Shown here: one piece after another, positions 8,521 to 16,397 of the stretch
Numbering within the stretch: the stretch's first letter is position 1
Layout of the letters: every line of letters begins with the position of its first letter
Source: an uncultured Alistipes sp.
Lineage (GTDB): Bacteria > Bacteroidota > Bacteroidia > Bacteroidales > UBA932
Assembly: GCA_900544195.1 (NCBI GenBank)
Contig: UQUJ01000003.1
Location: 1 to 64,000 of the forward strand
Reading direction: 5' to 3'
Length of the DNA stretch: 64,000 nucleotides
The notes under the pieces: generated by a model
Database searches by the model: none
The model's input: only the letters and a program-made list of their open reading frames with translations
Told to the model about the DNA's origin: nothing
Translations under genes and position numbers: made by a program

Positions 8521-9618
8521 CTATGCGGTTGCTTTCCCCTTGCTGAGGATGATTGTGATCACAGCCGTGAGGATCAGCAGGATGCCGGCGACGAGGTTGA
8601 CAGTCAGGGCTTCGTGGAAGACTGTGAGGCCGATCACAACGGCCGTCAGCGGCTCAAGTGCTCCCATGATGGCGGTCGGGGTGGAGCCGATGATGCGCAC
8701 GGCGATGCCCATCGAGACGAGCGAGAAGACTGTCGGGACGATGGCGAGCATCAATGAATATCCCCACTCACGTCCTGTGGCAAGAGGCATGAGGTGGCGT
8801 TCCGGAGAAGTTAGCGAGAAGAGGACCATCGACACGGCGCAGACGATCAGCACGTAGAAACTCAGCTTCATGGCGGACATGTCGAGCCTGTGGATGGTCG
8901 CCCTGTGTGGCAGGTATTTGGAGAACCTGTTGTGGCTGGTCTCCAGCCCGGATTCCGGTGCGGAGGCACGGTTGGCCACAATGATGTAGAGGGCGTAGCT
9001 GAGGGCGGAGACCATCACGAGGAGCACTCCGACTGTGCTGAGCACGGTCTCTCCGTCACCTTTATAAAGAAGCAGCACTCCGACCAGTGACAGGGCGATG
9101 GCGGCCGCGGTGGTTTTCGTGATTTTTTCGCCGTAGAGCATGGCCATCAGGACGGCGGTCATTACCGGGTAAACGAATAGCAGTGAGCAGGCTACTCCGC
9201 TGTCCATGTAGAGGAAGCTGCAGTATAATGTCAATGATGAGACCACGAACAGCAGTCCGAGTGCGATCAGCGTCGAGAGTTCGCCACGGCTGACCTTGAA
9301 GGATTCATATCCGGTCGCTTCGACAGGCTCGGTGACCGAAGATTGTGGCTCTGTGGCCGATGGTGTTCCGGTCGCTGAGCTTGCGGTGCACTGAGCTTGC
9401 CGAAGTGTCGAAGCGACCTTCCTTCCGGTGATGATCTTCCCAACCATGATCACCCCGATGATAAGCGCCGCCAACCCGTACCTGTAGAACAGCACCGACT
9501 CCACGTTGAACCCCTCCTCGTAAAGGTACTTCGCCCCCAAAGGATTCACACCATAACTGACCGCGGCCAAGATCCCGAAAAAGAAACCTTTAGCCTTGCT
9601 TTCCTGTGCCTTAACCAT
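8521..9618 (-). CDS. EamA/DMT family transporter with a REP-like insertion in a loop
   Basis: Inner-membrane transporter of 365 residues in the drug/metabolite transporter superfamily, with two EamA repeats and about ten hydrophobic segments. It starts MVKAQESKAKGFF and ends with a typical ITIILSKGKATA tail. The normal family length is about 300; the excess lies mainly in two hydrophilic loops. One of them, about residues 69-107, is rich in Ser, Thr, Pro and Glu and is encoded by a 106-base segment bounded by perfect 13-base inverted repeats (9313-9325 and 9406-9418). That segment matches the REP-like palindromes seen at 17.95-18.03 kb. The frame is kept open through it. Substrate unknown. 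First gene of a pair with the MATE transporter. Confidence 0.88.
   Translation of the reverse strand: MVKAQESKAKGFFFGILAAVSYGVNPLGAKYLYEEGFNVESVLFYRYGLAALIIGVIMVGKIITGRKVASTLRQAQCTASSATGTPSATEPQSSVTEPVEATGYESFKVSRGELSTLIALGLLFVVSSLTLYCSFLYMDSGVACSLLFVYPVMTAVLMAMLYGEKITKTTAAAIALSLVGVLLLYKGDGETVLSTVGVLLVMVSALSYALYIIVANRASAPESGLETSHNRFSKYLPHRATIHRLDMSAMKLSFYVLIVCAVSMVLFSLTSPERHLMPLATGREWGYSLMLAIVPTVFSLVSMGIAVRIIGSTPTAIMGALEPLTAVVIGLTVFHEALTVNLVAGILLILTAVITIILSKGKATA
9313..9418. repeat. REP-like palindromic element inside a coding sequence
   Basis: Perfect 13-base inverted repeats (GGTCGCTTCGACA and its complement) bound the segment. Internal units resemble CTTGCCGAAGTG, CTGAGCTTGC and TCGCTGAGCTTG, related to the AGCTCAGCGAC units downstream of gcvPB. 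It lies wholly within the EamA transporter gene and encodes a hydrophilic loop without a stop codon. Confidence 0.7.
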
Positions 9619-9642
9619 ATTCCTTCTTCAAAAAATCGGTCG

Positions 9643-9650
9643 CAAAGATA
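9643..9650 (-). promoter_or_regulatory. Putative -7 promoter box (TATCTTTG) for the EamA-MATE pair
   Basis: The minus strand reads TATCTTTG, an exact TAnnTTTG match, 25 bases upstream of the EamA start codon. The -33 element is not clear. Confidence 0.5.
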
Positions 9651-9756
9651 GCATTTTTCTTTTTCAGTGTCACTTCGGAATCGGCAGTCACTTCGGAAAA
9701 CGTCTTGAAAATGTGAGAAAACTTGGAAATGTAGGAAAGCATTGGGAAAATAATCC

Positions 9757-9764
9757 TAACTTTG
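9757..9764 (+). promoter_or_regulatory. Putative -7 promoter box (TAACTTTG) for the YitT-family gene
   Basis: Exact TAnnTTTG match 35 bases before the chosen ATG at 9799. It places transcription start near 9771, which argues against the in-frame ATG at 9775 as the translation start. Confidence 0.55.
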
Positions 9765-9798
9765 CGCCCGGTTTTTGTTTTTTTGGTATAACACTAAA

Positions 9799-10731
9799 AT
9801 GAACGATAAGATTCAAAAAGTAGCCGGACTGGTCGCGACCGGCAAATTCTGGAAAGAAGTCGTGATCATGACGTTGGGCATGCTTGTCGCCGCAGCGGCC
9901 GTCTATTATTTCCTTGTGCCGAGCAAACTCATCATCGGCACCATCTCCGGTCTCTCGATCGTTCTTTCGGGAATATGTGAGGCTTTCTTCGGAATCCAGA
10001 TCAAAGTCTCCCTGTTCGTGGTCATCATCAACGCCATCCTGCTGGTCCTCGCCTGGCTTCTGATCGGGGAGGAATTCGGCGCCAAGACCGTCTATACGGC
10101 AATGATCCTCGGTCCGCTCATGGATTTCTGGGCTTGGGTGATGCCTTACCAGAGCCTGATGGAACCAGGTACGACATCCGTGATGGGCGACATCTGGTTC
10201 GACCTTTGCTGTTTTGTGCTCCTGCTCAGCGTGTCGCAGGCCATTCTGTTCAACATCAACGCATCAACCGGCGGCCTTGACATACTCGCAAAGATTGTCA
10301 ACAAGTACCTTCACTTCGACATCGGGGCGTCCGTGTCCGTGGCGGGCGCTATCATCTGCTGCACAGCTTTCGCCATCAATCCGTTCAGGATGGTGATCAT
10401 CGGCCTCATCGGCACATGGATCAACGGCCTTGTCGTGGACTATTTCACGGCCAGCCTGAACAAGCGCAAGAGGGTCTGCATCGTCTCGCATGACTACGAG
10501 AAGATCCGCCGCTTCATCATCGACCAGCTTGGCCGCGGCTGCAGCCTCTATGAGGTCATCGGCGGCTACACCGGCGAAAAAGGCTATGAGGTTCAGTCCC
10601 TTCTTACCCAGGAGGAATTCTCCAACCTCATGGAATATCTCAAGCGCGAGGACATCAAGTCCTTCGTGACCGCCGGCAATGTCAGCGAGGTCTATGGCCT
10701 TTGGCTCAAGCACAAGAAATTCCATTTTTAG
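9799..10731 (+). CDS. YitT family membrane protein (DUF161 + DUF2179)
   Basis: Integral membrane protein of about 310 residues. The first two thirds has five to six hydrophobic segments with the family hallmark around residues 145-170 (a GGLDI motif after INAST). The C-terminal third is the soluble DUF2179 domain, beginning near KRKRVCIVSHDYEKI and containing RGCSLYEVIGGYTGE. The start at 9799 (MNDKIQ) was selected because the promoter box at 9757-9764 leaves too little leader for the upstream ATG. YitT-family proteins are widespread but lack a proven transport substrate. The gene is likely monocistronic: a new promoter box lies just after its stop and there is a T-run (ggtttttttg) at 10731-10740. 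Confidence 0.9.
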   Translation: MNDKIQKVAGLVATGKFWKEVVIMTLGMLVAAAAVYYFLVPSKLIIGTISGLSIVLSGICEAFFGIQIKVSLFVVIINAILLVLAWLLIGEEFGAKTVYTAMILGPLMDFWAWVMPYQSLMEPGTTSVMGDIWFDLCCFVLLLSVSQAILFNINASTGGLDILAKIVNKYLHFDIGASVSVAGAIICCTAFAINPFRMVIIGLIGTWINGLVVDYFTASLNKRKRVCIVSHDYEKIRRFIIDQLGRGCSLYEVIGGYTGEKGYEVQSLLTQEEFSNLMEYLKREDIKSFVTAGNVSEVYGLWLKHKKFHF

Positions 10732-10742
10732 GTTTTTTTGCC

Positions 10743-10750
10743 TATCTTTG
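10743..10750 (+). promoter_or_regulatory. Putative -7 promoter box (TATCTTTG)
   Basis: Exact TAnnTTTG match 25 bases before the ATG of the gene at 10776. It probably starts a transcript covering that gene and the leucine-rich repeat gene that follows. Confidence 0.5.
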
Positions 10751-10775
10751 CTTTTCAGTTTTAAAATCGTAAGTT

Positions 10776-11249
10776 ATGGCGGAGACCGGCTCAGTCTATC
10801 CTCTCGATTCCGAGAAGGTGTATTATTCGATGGATGAATTGACCCTTGACACAGACGAGGGGCCAAAGACGTTGAGGGTCGGTGCATGGCTGAACTTCGA
10901 TCCGGTCAGAATCCACAGGATGATTGTCCGCGAGAAGACGATGCAGGTGGATCAGTTCGAGGTCTATAACCCTTTGATGAGCAAGCTCCGCAGGGCTGAC
11001 CAGCAGTACTACAAGCAGTTCATGGGGCTTGGTCTGACCATCGACTTCCCGGGCTACACGTCAGAGATTCTGGCGAGGATTCCTTTCGAGAACGACCCGA
11101 TCGGTTTCTACAAATGGTGGCGCAAGGGAAAGCACGAGGACAAGGTCTATCTTTCCAAGGCCAATCAGTTCAAACTGTTCCAGAAAGTCGCCTTGATGGA
11201 GCCGAAGATAATGCTCAAAAAAGATCTCGACTTCCTGAAATCTTTCTGA
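10776..11249 (+). CDS. Hypothetical protein, 157 residues
   Basis: I do not recognise a family. The protein is soluble, without a signal peptide, and mildly basic at the C-terminus. It has aromatic-rich stretches (VYYSMDELTL, QQYYKQFMGLGL, PIGFYKWWRKGKHED). A good promoter box lies 25 bases upstream of the ATG, and codon use resembles neighbouring genes, so it is a credible gene. The next gene starts 24 bases after its stop on the same strand, suggesting co-transcription with the leucine-rich repeat protein. No functional claim can be made. Confidence 0.65.
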   Translation: MAETGSVYPLDSEKVYYSMDELTLDTDEGPKTLRVGAWLNFDPVRIHRMIVREKTMQVDQFEVYNPLMSKLRRADQQYYKQFMGLGLTIDFPGYTSEILARIPFENDPIGFYKWWRKGKHEDKVYLSKANQFKLFQKVALMEPKIMLKKDLDFLKSF

Positions 11250-11273
11250 TAGAAGGAAAAATCATTTTTGAAT

Positions 11274-11969
11274 ATGCAAGACTGGCTACAGGCTCTCAGA
11301 CTTGACACGTCGGCCGCTGAAAAGGACCGCGCATGTGATGTTTGGGACAATGACAATTGTTGTAATTACTCCGCCGACGGCACAAAGCTGCTGGATGCGG
11401 AGAACTATCCGGGCGAGGTGCACGTCAAGGACGGCACGAAAGTCATCTGCGACGGGGTTTTCGCCTTTCAGCCCTATATGGCCGAGGACAGGAAGATCGG
11501 CGAGGATATTCCCGAAGAGGAAAGAGCTTCGTTCCTGGACAAGATATTCCTTCCTCCAACAGTCACGCACATCGGCCGCGAGGCTTTCCGTGAATGCGGT
11601 TGGCTGAGAAGTATCCGTCTGCCTAAAGATTTGATATTCATAGGCAACGGAGCTTTTTTCGGTTGCTGGGAACTTCGTTCCGTAAGTTGTCCGGCCGGAT
11701 TGGCCGCCATCGGAGACGGGGCTTTCGAGGAGTGCTTCTCGCTGGGCAAGGTGAAGCTCAACAAGGGCTTGAAGGCCATCGGCGCGGGCGCTTTTCTGGC
11801 ATGCGGGTCGTTGGAGGAGATCGTCCTTCCGGCCGGTCTTGAGTTCATCGGTGAAGACGCTTTTTACGGAGCGTCCTTGAAAAAGATTTTTGTTCCGAAA
11901 AGTGCCAGAAGCCATCTGACTGAGCTTTTACCTGAAAACCTGCACAGGAAAATCCGCGACATTCGTTGA
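11274..11969 (+). CDS. BspA-like leucine-rich repeat protein
   Basis: Protein of about 231 residues built from at least four BspA/LRR_5 repeats of about 23 residues, each with the signature I-x-x-x-A-F-x-x-C-x-x-L-x-x-I/V-x-L-P (for example GREAFRECGWLRSIRLP and GDGAFEECFSLGKVKL). The first about 90 residues are non-repetitive and acidic. The true start is the ATG at 11274 (MQDWLQ); the in-frame codon at 11268 is TTG. There is no signal peptide or sorting domain, so it is probably cytosolic, in contrast to many secreted BspA proteins. LRR_5 proteins bind protein partners; the partner is unknown. Confidence 0.85.
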   Translation: MQDWLQALRLDTSAAEKDRACDVWDNDNCCNYSADGTKLLDAENYPGEVHVKDGTKVICDGVFAFQPYMAEDRKIGEDIPEEERASFLDKIFLPPTVTHIGREAFRECGWLRSIRLPKDLIFIGNGAFFGCWELRSVSCPAGLAAIGDGAFEECFSLGKVKLNKGLKAIGAGAFLACGSLEEIVLPAGLEFIGEDAFYGASLKKIFVPKSARSHLTELLPENLHRKIRDIR

Positions 11970-12035
11970 CGGTGTTTTCAAATTGAAAGTTTTTGATTAC
12001 ATTTGGAATTGTGATTTTTAAGAATATTACTGAAA

Positions 12036-13487
12036 ATGAATAAATTTTTAAATTTCATCGTCGTTTTGGCCGCCGCTTTGTCGGTCTCGGCATGCAAGAC
12101 AACGGTACAGAAACCAGGAAAAGTGGACTACCGGATGGAATATTCCGTCGGGGATGTCACGTTTGACATGGTCAAGATTCCTGCGGGGCACTACACGATG
12201 GGACTTTCAGCGGACAACCGCAGGAAGATCACGAACGGAATCCCGCATGAGGTCGCCCTTGACGGTTTCGTCATCAGTGCCAAGCCTGTCTCTCAGGCTC
12301 TGTGGACGGCTGTGATGGGCGGCAACCCGAGTTCTGTGCAGAGCCCTGACGCTCCGGTGGATATGGTTTCCTGGGTAGATGTCGTGAAGTTCATCGGCAA
12401 ACTGAACAAGGTCACCGGCAAGATATTCATCCTTCCGACCGAAGCTCAGTGGGAATACGCCCAGAGGCTGCGGAATGGAAAGGATTTCACCTCTGTCGCC
12501 GAGTGGTGCCTTGACAGCTATGCCGCTGTGCCGGAGGGGGCTGCGGGTAATGAATATTTCAAGCCGATGGAACTGGCCGTCAATCCGGAAGGTCCGGCCG
12601 AGAAGGATGGCAAGGTCGTCCGTACCGTTCTGGAAAGGATGGAGGTGGAAAGCCACACGCGCAGGGCAAAGGTCGGTTTCAGGCTTGCCCAGCCGACTGA
12701 AGAGGTTTTGACAGGCTCCATTTTGGATCCGATAGAAGGAACTACGATTGACCGTGAGAAAATCGACGCTTCGGACGCCAAGCCGGAAGTCTTCACTGTC
12801 GGCGAAGTGACATTCAAGATGGTCAATGTCAAAGGGGGCTCTTTCTCAATGGGGTTCAATGACTACGACGCGCCGTTAGCGGCATTCTCTGTTCCTGAAA
12901 ATGAGCAACCGACCCACACTGTGACCGTTGACGATTTCGCGATAGGGGAGACCGAGGTGACCGTCGCCCTCTGGAACGCGGTGATGGGATCTGTCCCTTA
13001 CCTTAATGACATTGATGATCCGAAGAAGCCTGTCGGGAACGTCTCCTGGTACAACTGCCAGACCTTCATCAGCAGACTGAACGCCCTGACCGGCCGCAAG
13101 TTCCGTCTTCCGACCGAGGCTGAGTGGGAATATGCCGCCAGAGGTGGTCAGAAGTCCCGTCACTACGGCTTCAGCGGCTCCAACGCCTATGACGCTATGT
13201 GGTTTCTTGACAATGCTAAGTCTAAACCGCAGGATGTCAAGACCCGCAAGGCCAACGAGTTGGGAATATACGACATGAGCGGTAACGTCTGGGAGTGGTG
13301 CTATGACCGCGCTGCGGAATATTCAAAGGACTCCCAGGTCAATCCTGTCGGCGCCACTGAGGGCGGTACGAGGATTCTCCGTGGCGGCAGCTGCGCCAGC
13401 CGGTGGGATGCCTGCCGCATCTCCAACAGATCCTTCATGCCGGCCAAGAACATCAAAGGCACGTTCGGGCTCAGGCTCGCGCTTTAA
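12036..13487 (+). CDS. Lipoprotein with two formylglycine-generating-enzyme-like (SUMF1) domains
   Basis: Secreted lipoprotein of 483 residues with a signal peptide and lipobox ending at Cys20 (LSVSAC). Two FGE-sulfatase-like domains follow: a shortened one (about 35-222) and a fuller one (about 250-483). Both carry family landmarks: FxMGxx, W-x-A-V-M-G, LPTEA-x-WEYA and, in the second, DMSGNVWEW and the terminal RGGS. In the second domain the RGGSCASRWDAC segment keeps the Cys equivalent to the second FGE active-site Cys, but has Ser where the first one would be, so it is not a canonical copper FGE. The first domain lacks the central DMSGNVWEW block and is degenerate. Bacteroidota use many such lipoproteins in the envelope (the GldJ/GldK fold). 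It precedes the gcv operon, with a 40-base gap. Confidence 0.85.
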   Translation: MNKFLNFIVVLAAALSVSACKTTVQKPGKVDYRMEYSVGDVTFDMVKIPAGHYTMGLSADNRRKITNGIPHEVALDGFVISAKPVSQALWTAVMGGNPSSVQSPDAPVDMVSWVDVVKFIGKLNKVTGKIFILPTEAQWEYAQRLRNGKDFTSVAEWCLDSYAAVPEGAAGNEYFKPMELAVNPEGPAEKDGKVVRTVLERMEVESHTRRAKVGFRLAQPTEEVLTGSILDPIEGTTIDREKIDASDAKPEVFTVGEVTFKMVNVKGGSFSMGFNDYDAPLAAFSVPENEQPTHTVTVDDFAIGETEVTVALWNAVMGSVPYLNDIDDPKKPVGNVSWYNCQTFISRLNALTGRKFRLPTEAEWEYAARGGQKSRHYGFSGSNAYDAMWFLDNAKSKPQDVKTRKANELGIYDMSGNVWEWCYDRAAEYSKDSQVNPVGATEGGTRILRGGSCASRWDACRISNRSFMPAKNIKGTFGLRLAL

Positions 13488-13527
13488 TATTTCTTGAATA
13501 TAATATACTAAACACTGATAATTGATT

Positions 13528-14634
13528 ATGGAGGAGCAACTCAAAGTTACCTGTCTGCACGACAGTCACGTGGCTCTCGGAGCCAAGATGAGTCCTTTCG
13601 CTGGATTCGACATGCCGATTCAGTACTCTTCGATCACTGAGGAGCATCTGGCGGTCCGTGGCAATGTGGGTATGTTCGACGTGTCTCACATGGGTGAGAT
13701 CTTCGTCAGCGGTCCGGACGCGGAAAAGTTCGTCAACCACATATTCACCAATGACATCCGCCCTATGGTTCCTGGTCAGGTGCTGTACGGAATGATGCTT
13801 TACCCTGACGGAGGCACCGTGGATGACCTTCTGGTTTACAAGGAGTTCACCGCAGACCATTATCTTCTCGTGGTGAACGCCGCCAACATCGAGAAGGATT
13901 TCCTCTGGATAAAGGATCACGCCGAGGGTTACGATGTGAAATTGGTCAACGATTCCGACAACTGGGGACAGATCGCGCTCCAGGGTCCTAAGGCCGAGGA
14001 GACACTCGTGAAGGTTCTCGGTTACGCAGCCGACGCCGCCAATCTGACATTCTACACGTTCAAGGATTTCGAGGATGCCGGAACGAGGGTCATCATCAGC
14101 CGTACCGGTTACACTGGCGAGGACGGATTCGAGATCTACGCGGCTCCGGGCCTCATCGTGAAGTACTGGGACGCTTTCCTGAAGGCCGGTGTGGTTCCTT
14201 GCGGACTCGGTTGCCGCGACACCCTGCGTTTCGAGGCCGGACTGCCTTTGTACGGTGACGAGCTTACCCCGGAGATCTCTCCTGTCGCCGCCGGTTTCAG
14301 CATGTTCTGCAAACTGGACAAGGACGAGTTCATCGGCAAGGAGGCCATCGCTGACCAGAAGGCCAACGGCACCAAGATGAAGCTCGTGGGCATCGAGCTT
14401 GCGGACAAGGCCATTCCTCGCGCCGGCTATCCGGTCGAGCTTGAGGACGGCACAGAGGTCGGTGTGGTCACCACGGGCTACCACAGCATCTCGCTGGGCA
14501 AGAGCATCTGCTTCGCCCTCGTGAAGAGGGAATGTGGCGCTCTTGGCGCTCCGCTTTCCGTGCGCATCCGCAAGAAGGTGTTCCCGGGAAAGGTTGTGAA
14601 GAAGAGATTCTATCAGACTAATTATAAGAAGTAG
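13528..14634 (+). CDS. gcvT: Glycine cleavage system T protein (aminomethyltransferase)
   Basis: T protein of the glycine cleavage complex, 368 residues. It takes the aminomethyl group from lipoyl-GcvH and makes methylene-tetrahydrofolate and ammonia. Family landmarks include GMFDVSHMGEI near the N-terminus (the usual folate-binding region), RTGYTGEDGFEIY in the middle, GLGCRDTLRFEAG, and the C-terminal EVGVVTTG. The start at 13528 (MEEQLK) is the first ATG after the TTG at 13522 and is preceded by a weak purine-rich stretch. It is the first gene of gcvT-gcvH-gcvPA-gcvPB, all on the plus strand. No glycine riboswitch is visible in the 40 bases ahead of it. Confidence 0.97.
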   Translation: MEEQLKVTCLHDSHVALGAKMSPFAGFDMPIQYSSITEEHLAVRGNVGMFDVSHMGEIFVSGPDAEKFVNHIFTNDIRPMVPGQVLYGMMLYPDGGTVDDLLVYKEFTADHYLLVVNAANIEKDFLWIKDHAEGYDVKLVNDSDNWGQIALQGPKAEETLVKVLGYAADAANLTFYTFKDFEDAGTRVIISRTGYTGEDGFEIYAAPGLIVKYWDAFLKAGVVPCGLGCRDTLRFEAGLPLYGDELTPEISPVAAGFSMFCKLDKDEFIGKEAIADQKANGTKMKLVGIELADKAIPRAGYPVELEDGTEVGVVTTGYHSISLGKSICFALVKRECGALGAPLSVRIRKKVFPGKVVKKRFYQTNYKK

Positions 14635-14684
14635 AGGTTCAGCAAGCGTTTTAGATAATATATTCATAAATTAATAGATTCACT

Positions 14685-15065
14685 ATGAGCAAAGTAGTAG
14701 AAGGCCTCCGTTACAGCGAGGACCACGAGTGGGTAAAGGTTGAAGGCGACATCGCCGTCATCGGTATTTCAGATTTCGCGCAGAAGGAGCTTGGCGACAT
14801 CACTTACGCCGACCTCCCTGAGGTTGACGACGAGGTTGAGGCCGGTGAGGAATTCGGCGCTCTTGAGAGCGTGAAGGCTTCCAGCGAGCTTCTCTGCCCT
14901 GTCTCCGGCAAAGTCGTTGAGGTCAACCCTGAGCTCGAGGACGCTCCAGAGAAGATCAACGAGGATGCTTACGAGGCATGGATCATCAAGGTCGAGATGA
15001 GCGACCCTGCACAGGTTGACACCCTTTTGGACGCGGCCGCTTACAAGGCAAAGATCGGCGAGTAA
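14685..15065 (+). CDS. gcvH: Glycine cleavage system H protein (lipoyl carrier)
   Basis: Lipoyl carrier of the glycine cleavage system, 126 residues, the standard length. The lipoylated lysine is K64 in ESVKASSELL, preceded by the conserved acidic turn of the hybrid barrel. HEWV near residue 14 and GISDFAQ near 27 are typical. It shuttles the aminomethyl intermediate between the P and T proteins. The gene ends one base before the start of gcvPA, indicating coupled translation, and begins 50 bases after gcvT. Confidence 0.98.
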   Translation: MSKVVEGLRYSEDHEWVKVEGDIAVIGISDFAQKELGDITYADLPEVDDEVEAGEEFGALESVKASSELLCPVSGKVVEVNPELEDAPEKINEDAYEAWIIKVEMSDPAQVDTLLDAAAYKAKIGE

Positions 15066-15066
15066 T

Positions 15067-16392
15067 ATGTCATCTTTCCCTTATTTTCCTCACACTGAAG
15101 ATGATGTCCGCGCGATGCTCGGCCGCGTAGGGGTGAAGTCTTTGGACGACCTCTATTCCGATGTCCCGAAGGATGTCATCTTCAAGGGTGAATATGACCT
15201 GCCGGAGGCAATGTCCGAGCAGGAGGTCAGGGACTTCTTCGAGTCTCTGGACAAGAAGGACGAGAAACTGAAGGTGTTCGTCGGTCAGGGTGCCTACGAC
15301 CACTACACACCGTCCGTCGTTCCTTACATCACATCCCGTTCGGAGTTCCTGACGGCGTACACTCCTTATCAGGCCGAGATTTCGCAGGGAACCCTCAGGT
15401 ACATTTTCGAGTACCAGAGCATGATCTGCGCGCTGACAGGGCTTGACATCAGCAACGCTTCGATGTACGACGGCCCGACAGCAGCCGCCGAGGCCGTGAA
15501 GATGGCTCCGACCTGCACGAAGCGCAAGTCAAGGGTGCTGGTTTCATCCTCCCTGCTTCCTAACGTCATCAAGACGATCCAGACCTACGCCGGCTATCAC
15601 GGCATCGAACTGGCCCTGGTTCCTTGCAAGGACGGACAGACCTGCCCGGACTGCATGAAGGCCGAGCTTGCCAAGAACGATGTCGCCGGAGTCATCGTCC
15701 CTTCGATCAACCGCTACGGCATCGTCGAGGATCTGACCGGCTTTGCGGACGCCATCCACGAGGAAGGCGGAATATTCATTGAATATTGCGACCCTTCCGC
15801 TCTCGCGGTGCTCAGGACTCCAGCTGAATGGGGAGCTGACATCGCTGTGGGAGACGGCCAGAGCCTCGGTGTCCCGATGAGTTTCGGCGGCCCTTACGTG
15901 GGCTTCATGGCCTGCAGGAAGGAATATGTCCGCAAGCTCCCCGGAAGGATTGTCGGTGAGACCCGTGACACTCAGGGCCGCCGCTGCTTCTGTCTGACCC
16001 TTCAGGCCCGCGAGCAGCACATCCGCCGTGAGAAAGCCACGTCCAACATCTGTTCCAACGAAAGCCTTATGGCCCTTTATGTGACTGTCTATATGTCGCT
16101 TATGGGCCCGAAGGGACTCAAGGAGGTCAACGACCGCTCCTACGCCGCGGCGCATTATCTCCACGATGAGCTTCTTAAGACCGGCAAGTTCGCCGAGGTG
16201 TTTGACAAGCCGTTCCTCAAGGAGTTCGTGCTCAAACCGCTGATGCCTGTCGAGAGGCTTCACATCAAGCTGCACGACGGTGGATTCTTCGCCGGACTTG
16301 AGACAGAGGAAGGCTATGTAAGTTTCTGTGCTACTGAAAGAAGGACGAAAGCTGAGATTGACGCTCTCGTCGCGTTGGTGAAGGAGGCCTAA
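15067..16392 (+). CDS. gcvPA: Glycine dehydrogenase (decarboxylating) subunit 1
   Basis: Subunit alpha of a split P protein, 441 residues. With GcvPB it decarboxylates glycine and loads the aminomethyl group on lipoyl-GcvH. It contains the expected YTPYQAEISQGTLRYIFEYQ segment (about 105-125), MYDGPTAAAEA and the GPYVGFMACRKEYVRKLPGRIVGET region. The ATG at 15067 lies immediately after the gcvH stop. An upstream in-frame ATG at 15016 would sit inside gcvH and is rejected. The neighbouring gcvPB begins five bases after the stop. Confidence 0.97.
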   Translation: MSSFPYFPHTEDDVRAMLGRVGVKSLDDLYSDVPKDVIFKGEYDLPEAMSEQEVRDFFESLDKKDEKLKVFVGQGAYDHYTPSVVPYITSRSEFLTAYTPYQAEISQGTLRYIFEYQSMICALTGLDISNASMYDGPTAAAEAVKMAPTCTKRKSRVLVSSSLLPNVIKTIQTYAGYHGIELALVPCKDGQTCPDCMKAELAKNDVAGVIVPSINRYGIVEDLTGFADAIHEEGGIFIEYCDPSALAVLRTPAEWGADIAVGDGQSLGVPMSFGGPYVGFMACRKEYVRKLPGRIVGETRDTQGRRCFCLTLQAREQHIRREKATSNICSNESLMALYVTVYMSLMGPKGLKEVNDRSYAAAHYLHDELLKTGKFAEVFDKPFLKEFVLKPLMPVERLHIKLHDGGFFAGLETEEGYVSFCATERRTKAEIDALVALVKEA

Positions 16393-16397
16393 GGAGT

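Noticed and set aside
13488..13527. Glycine riboswitch ahead of gcvT
   Set aside because: Only 40 bases lie between genes, with no aptamer-like conserved elements.
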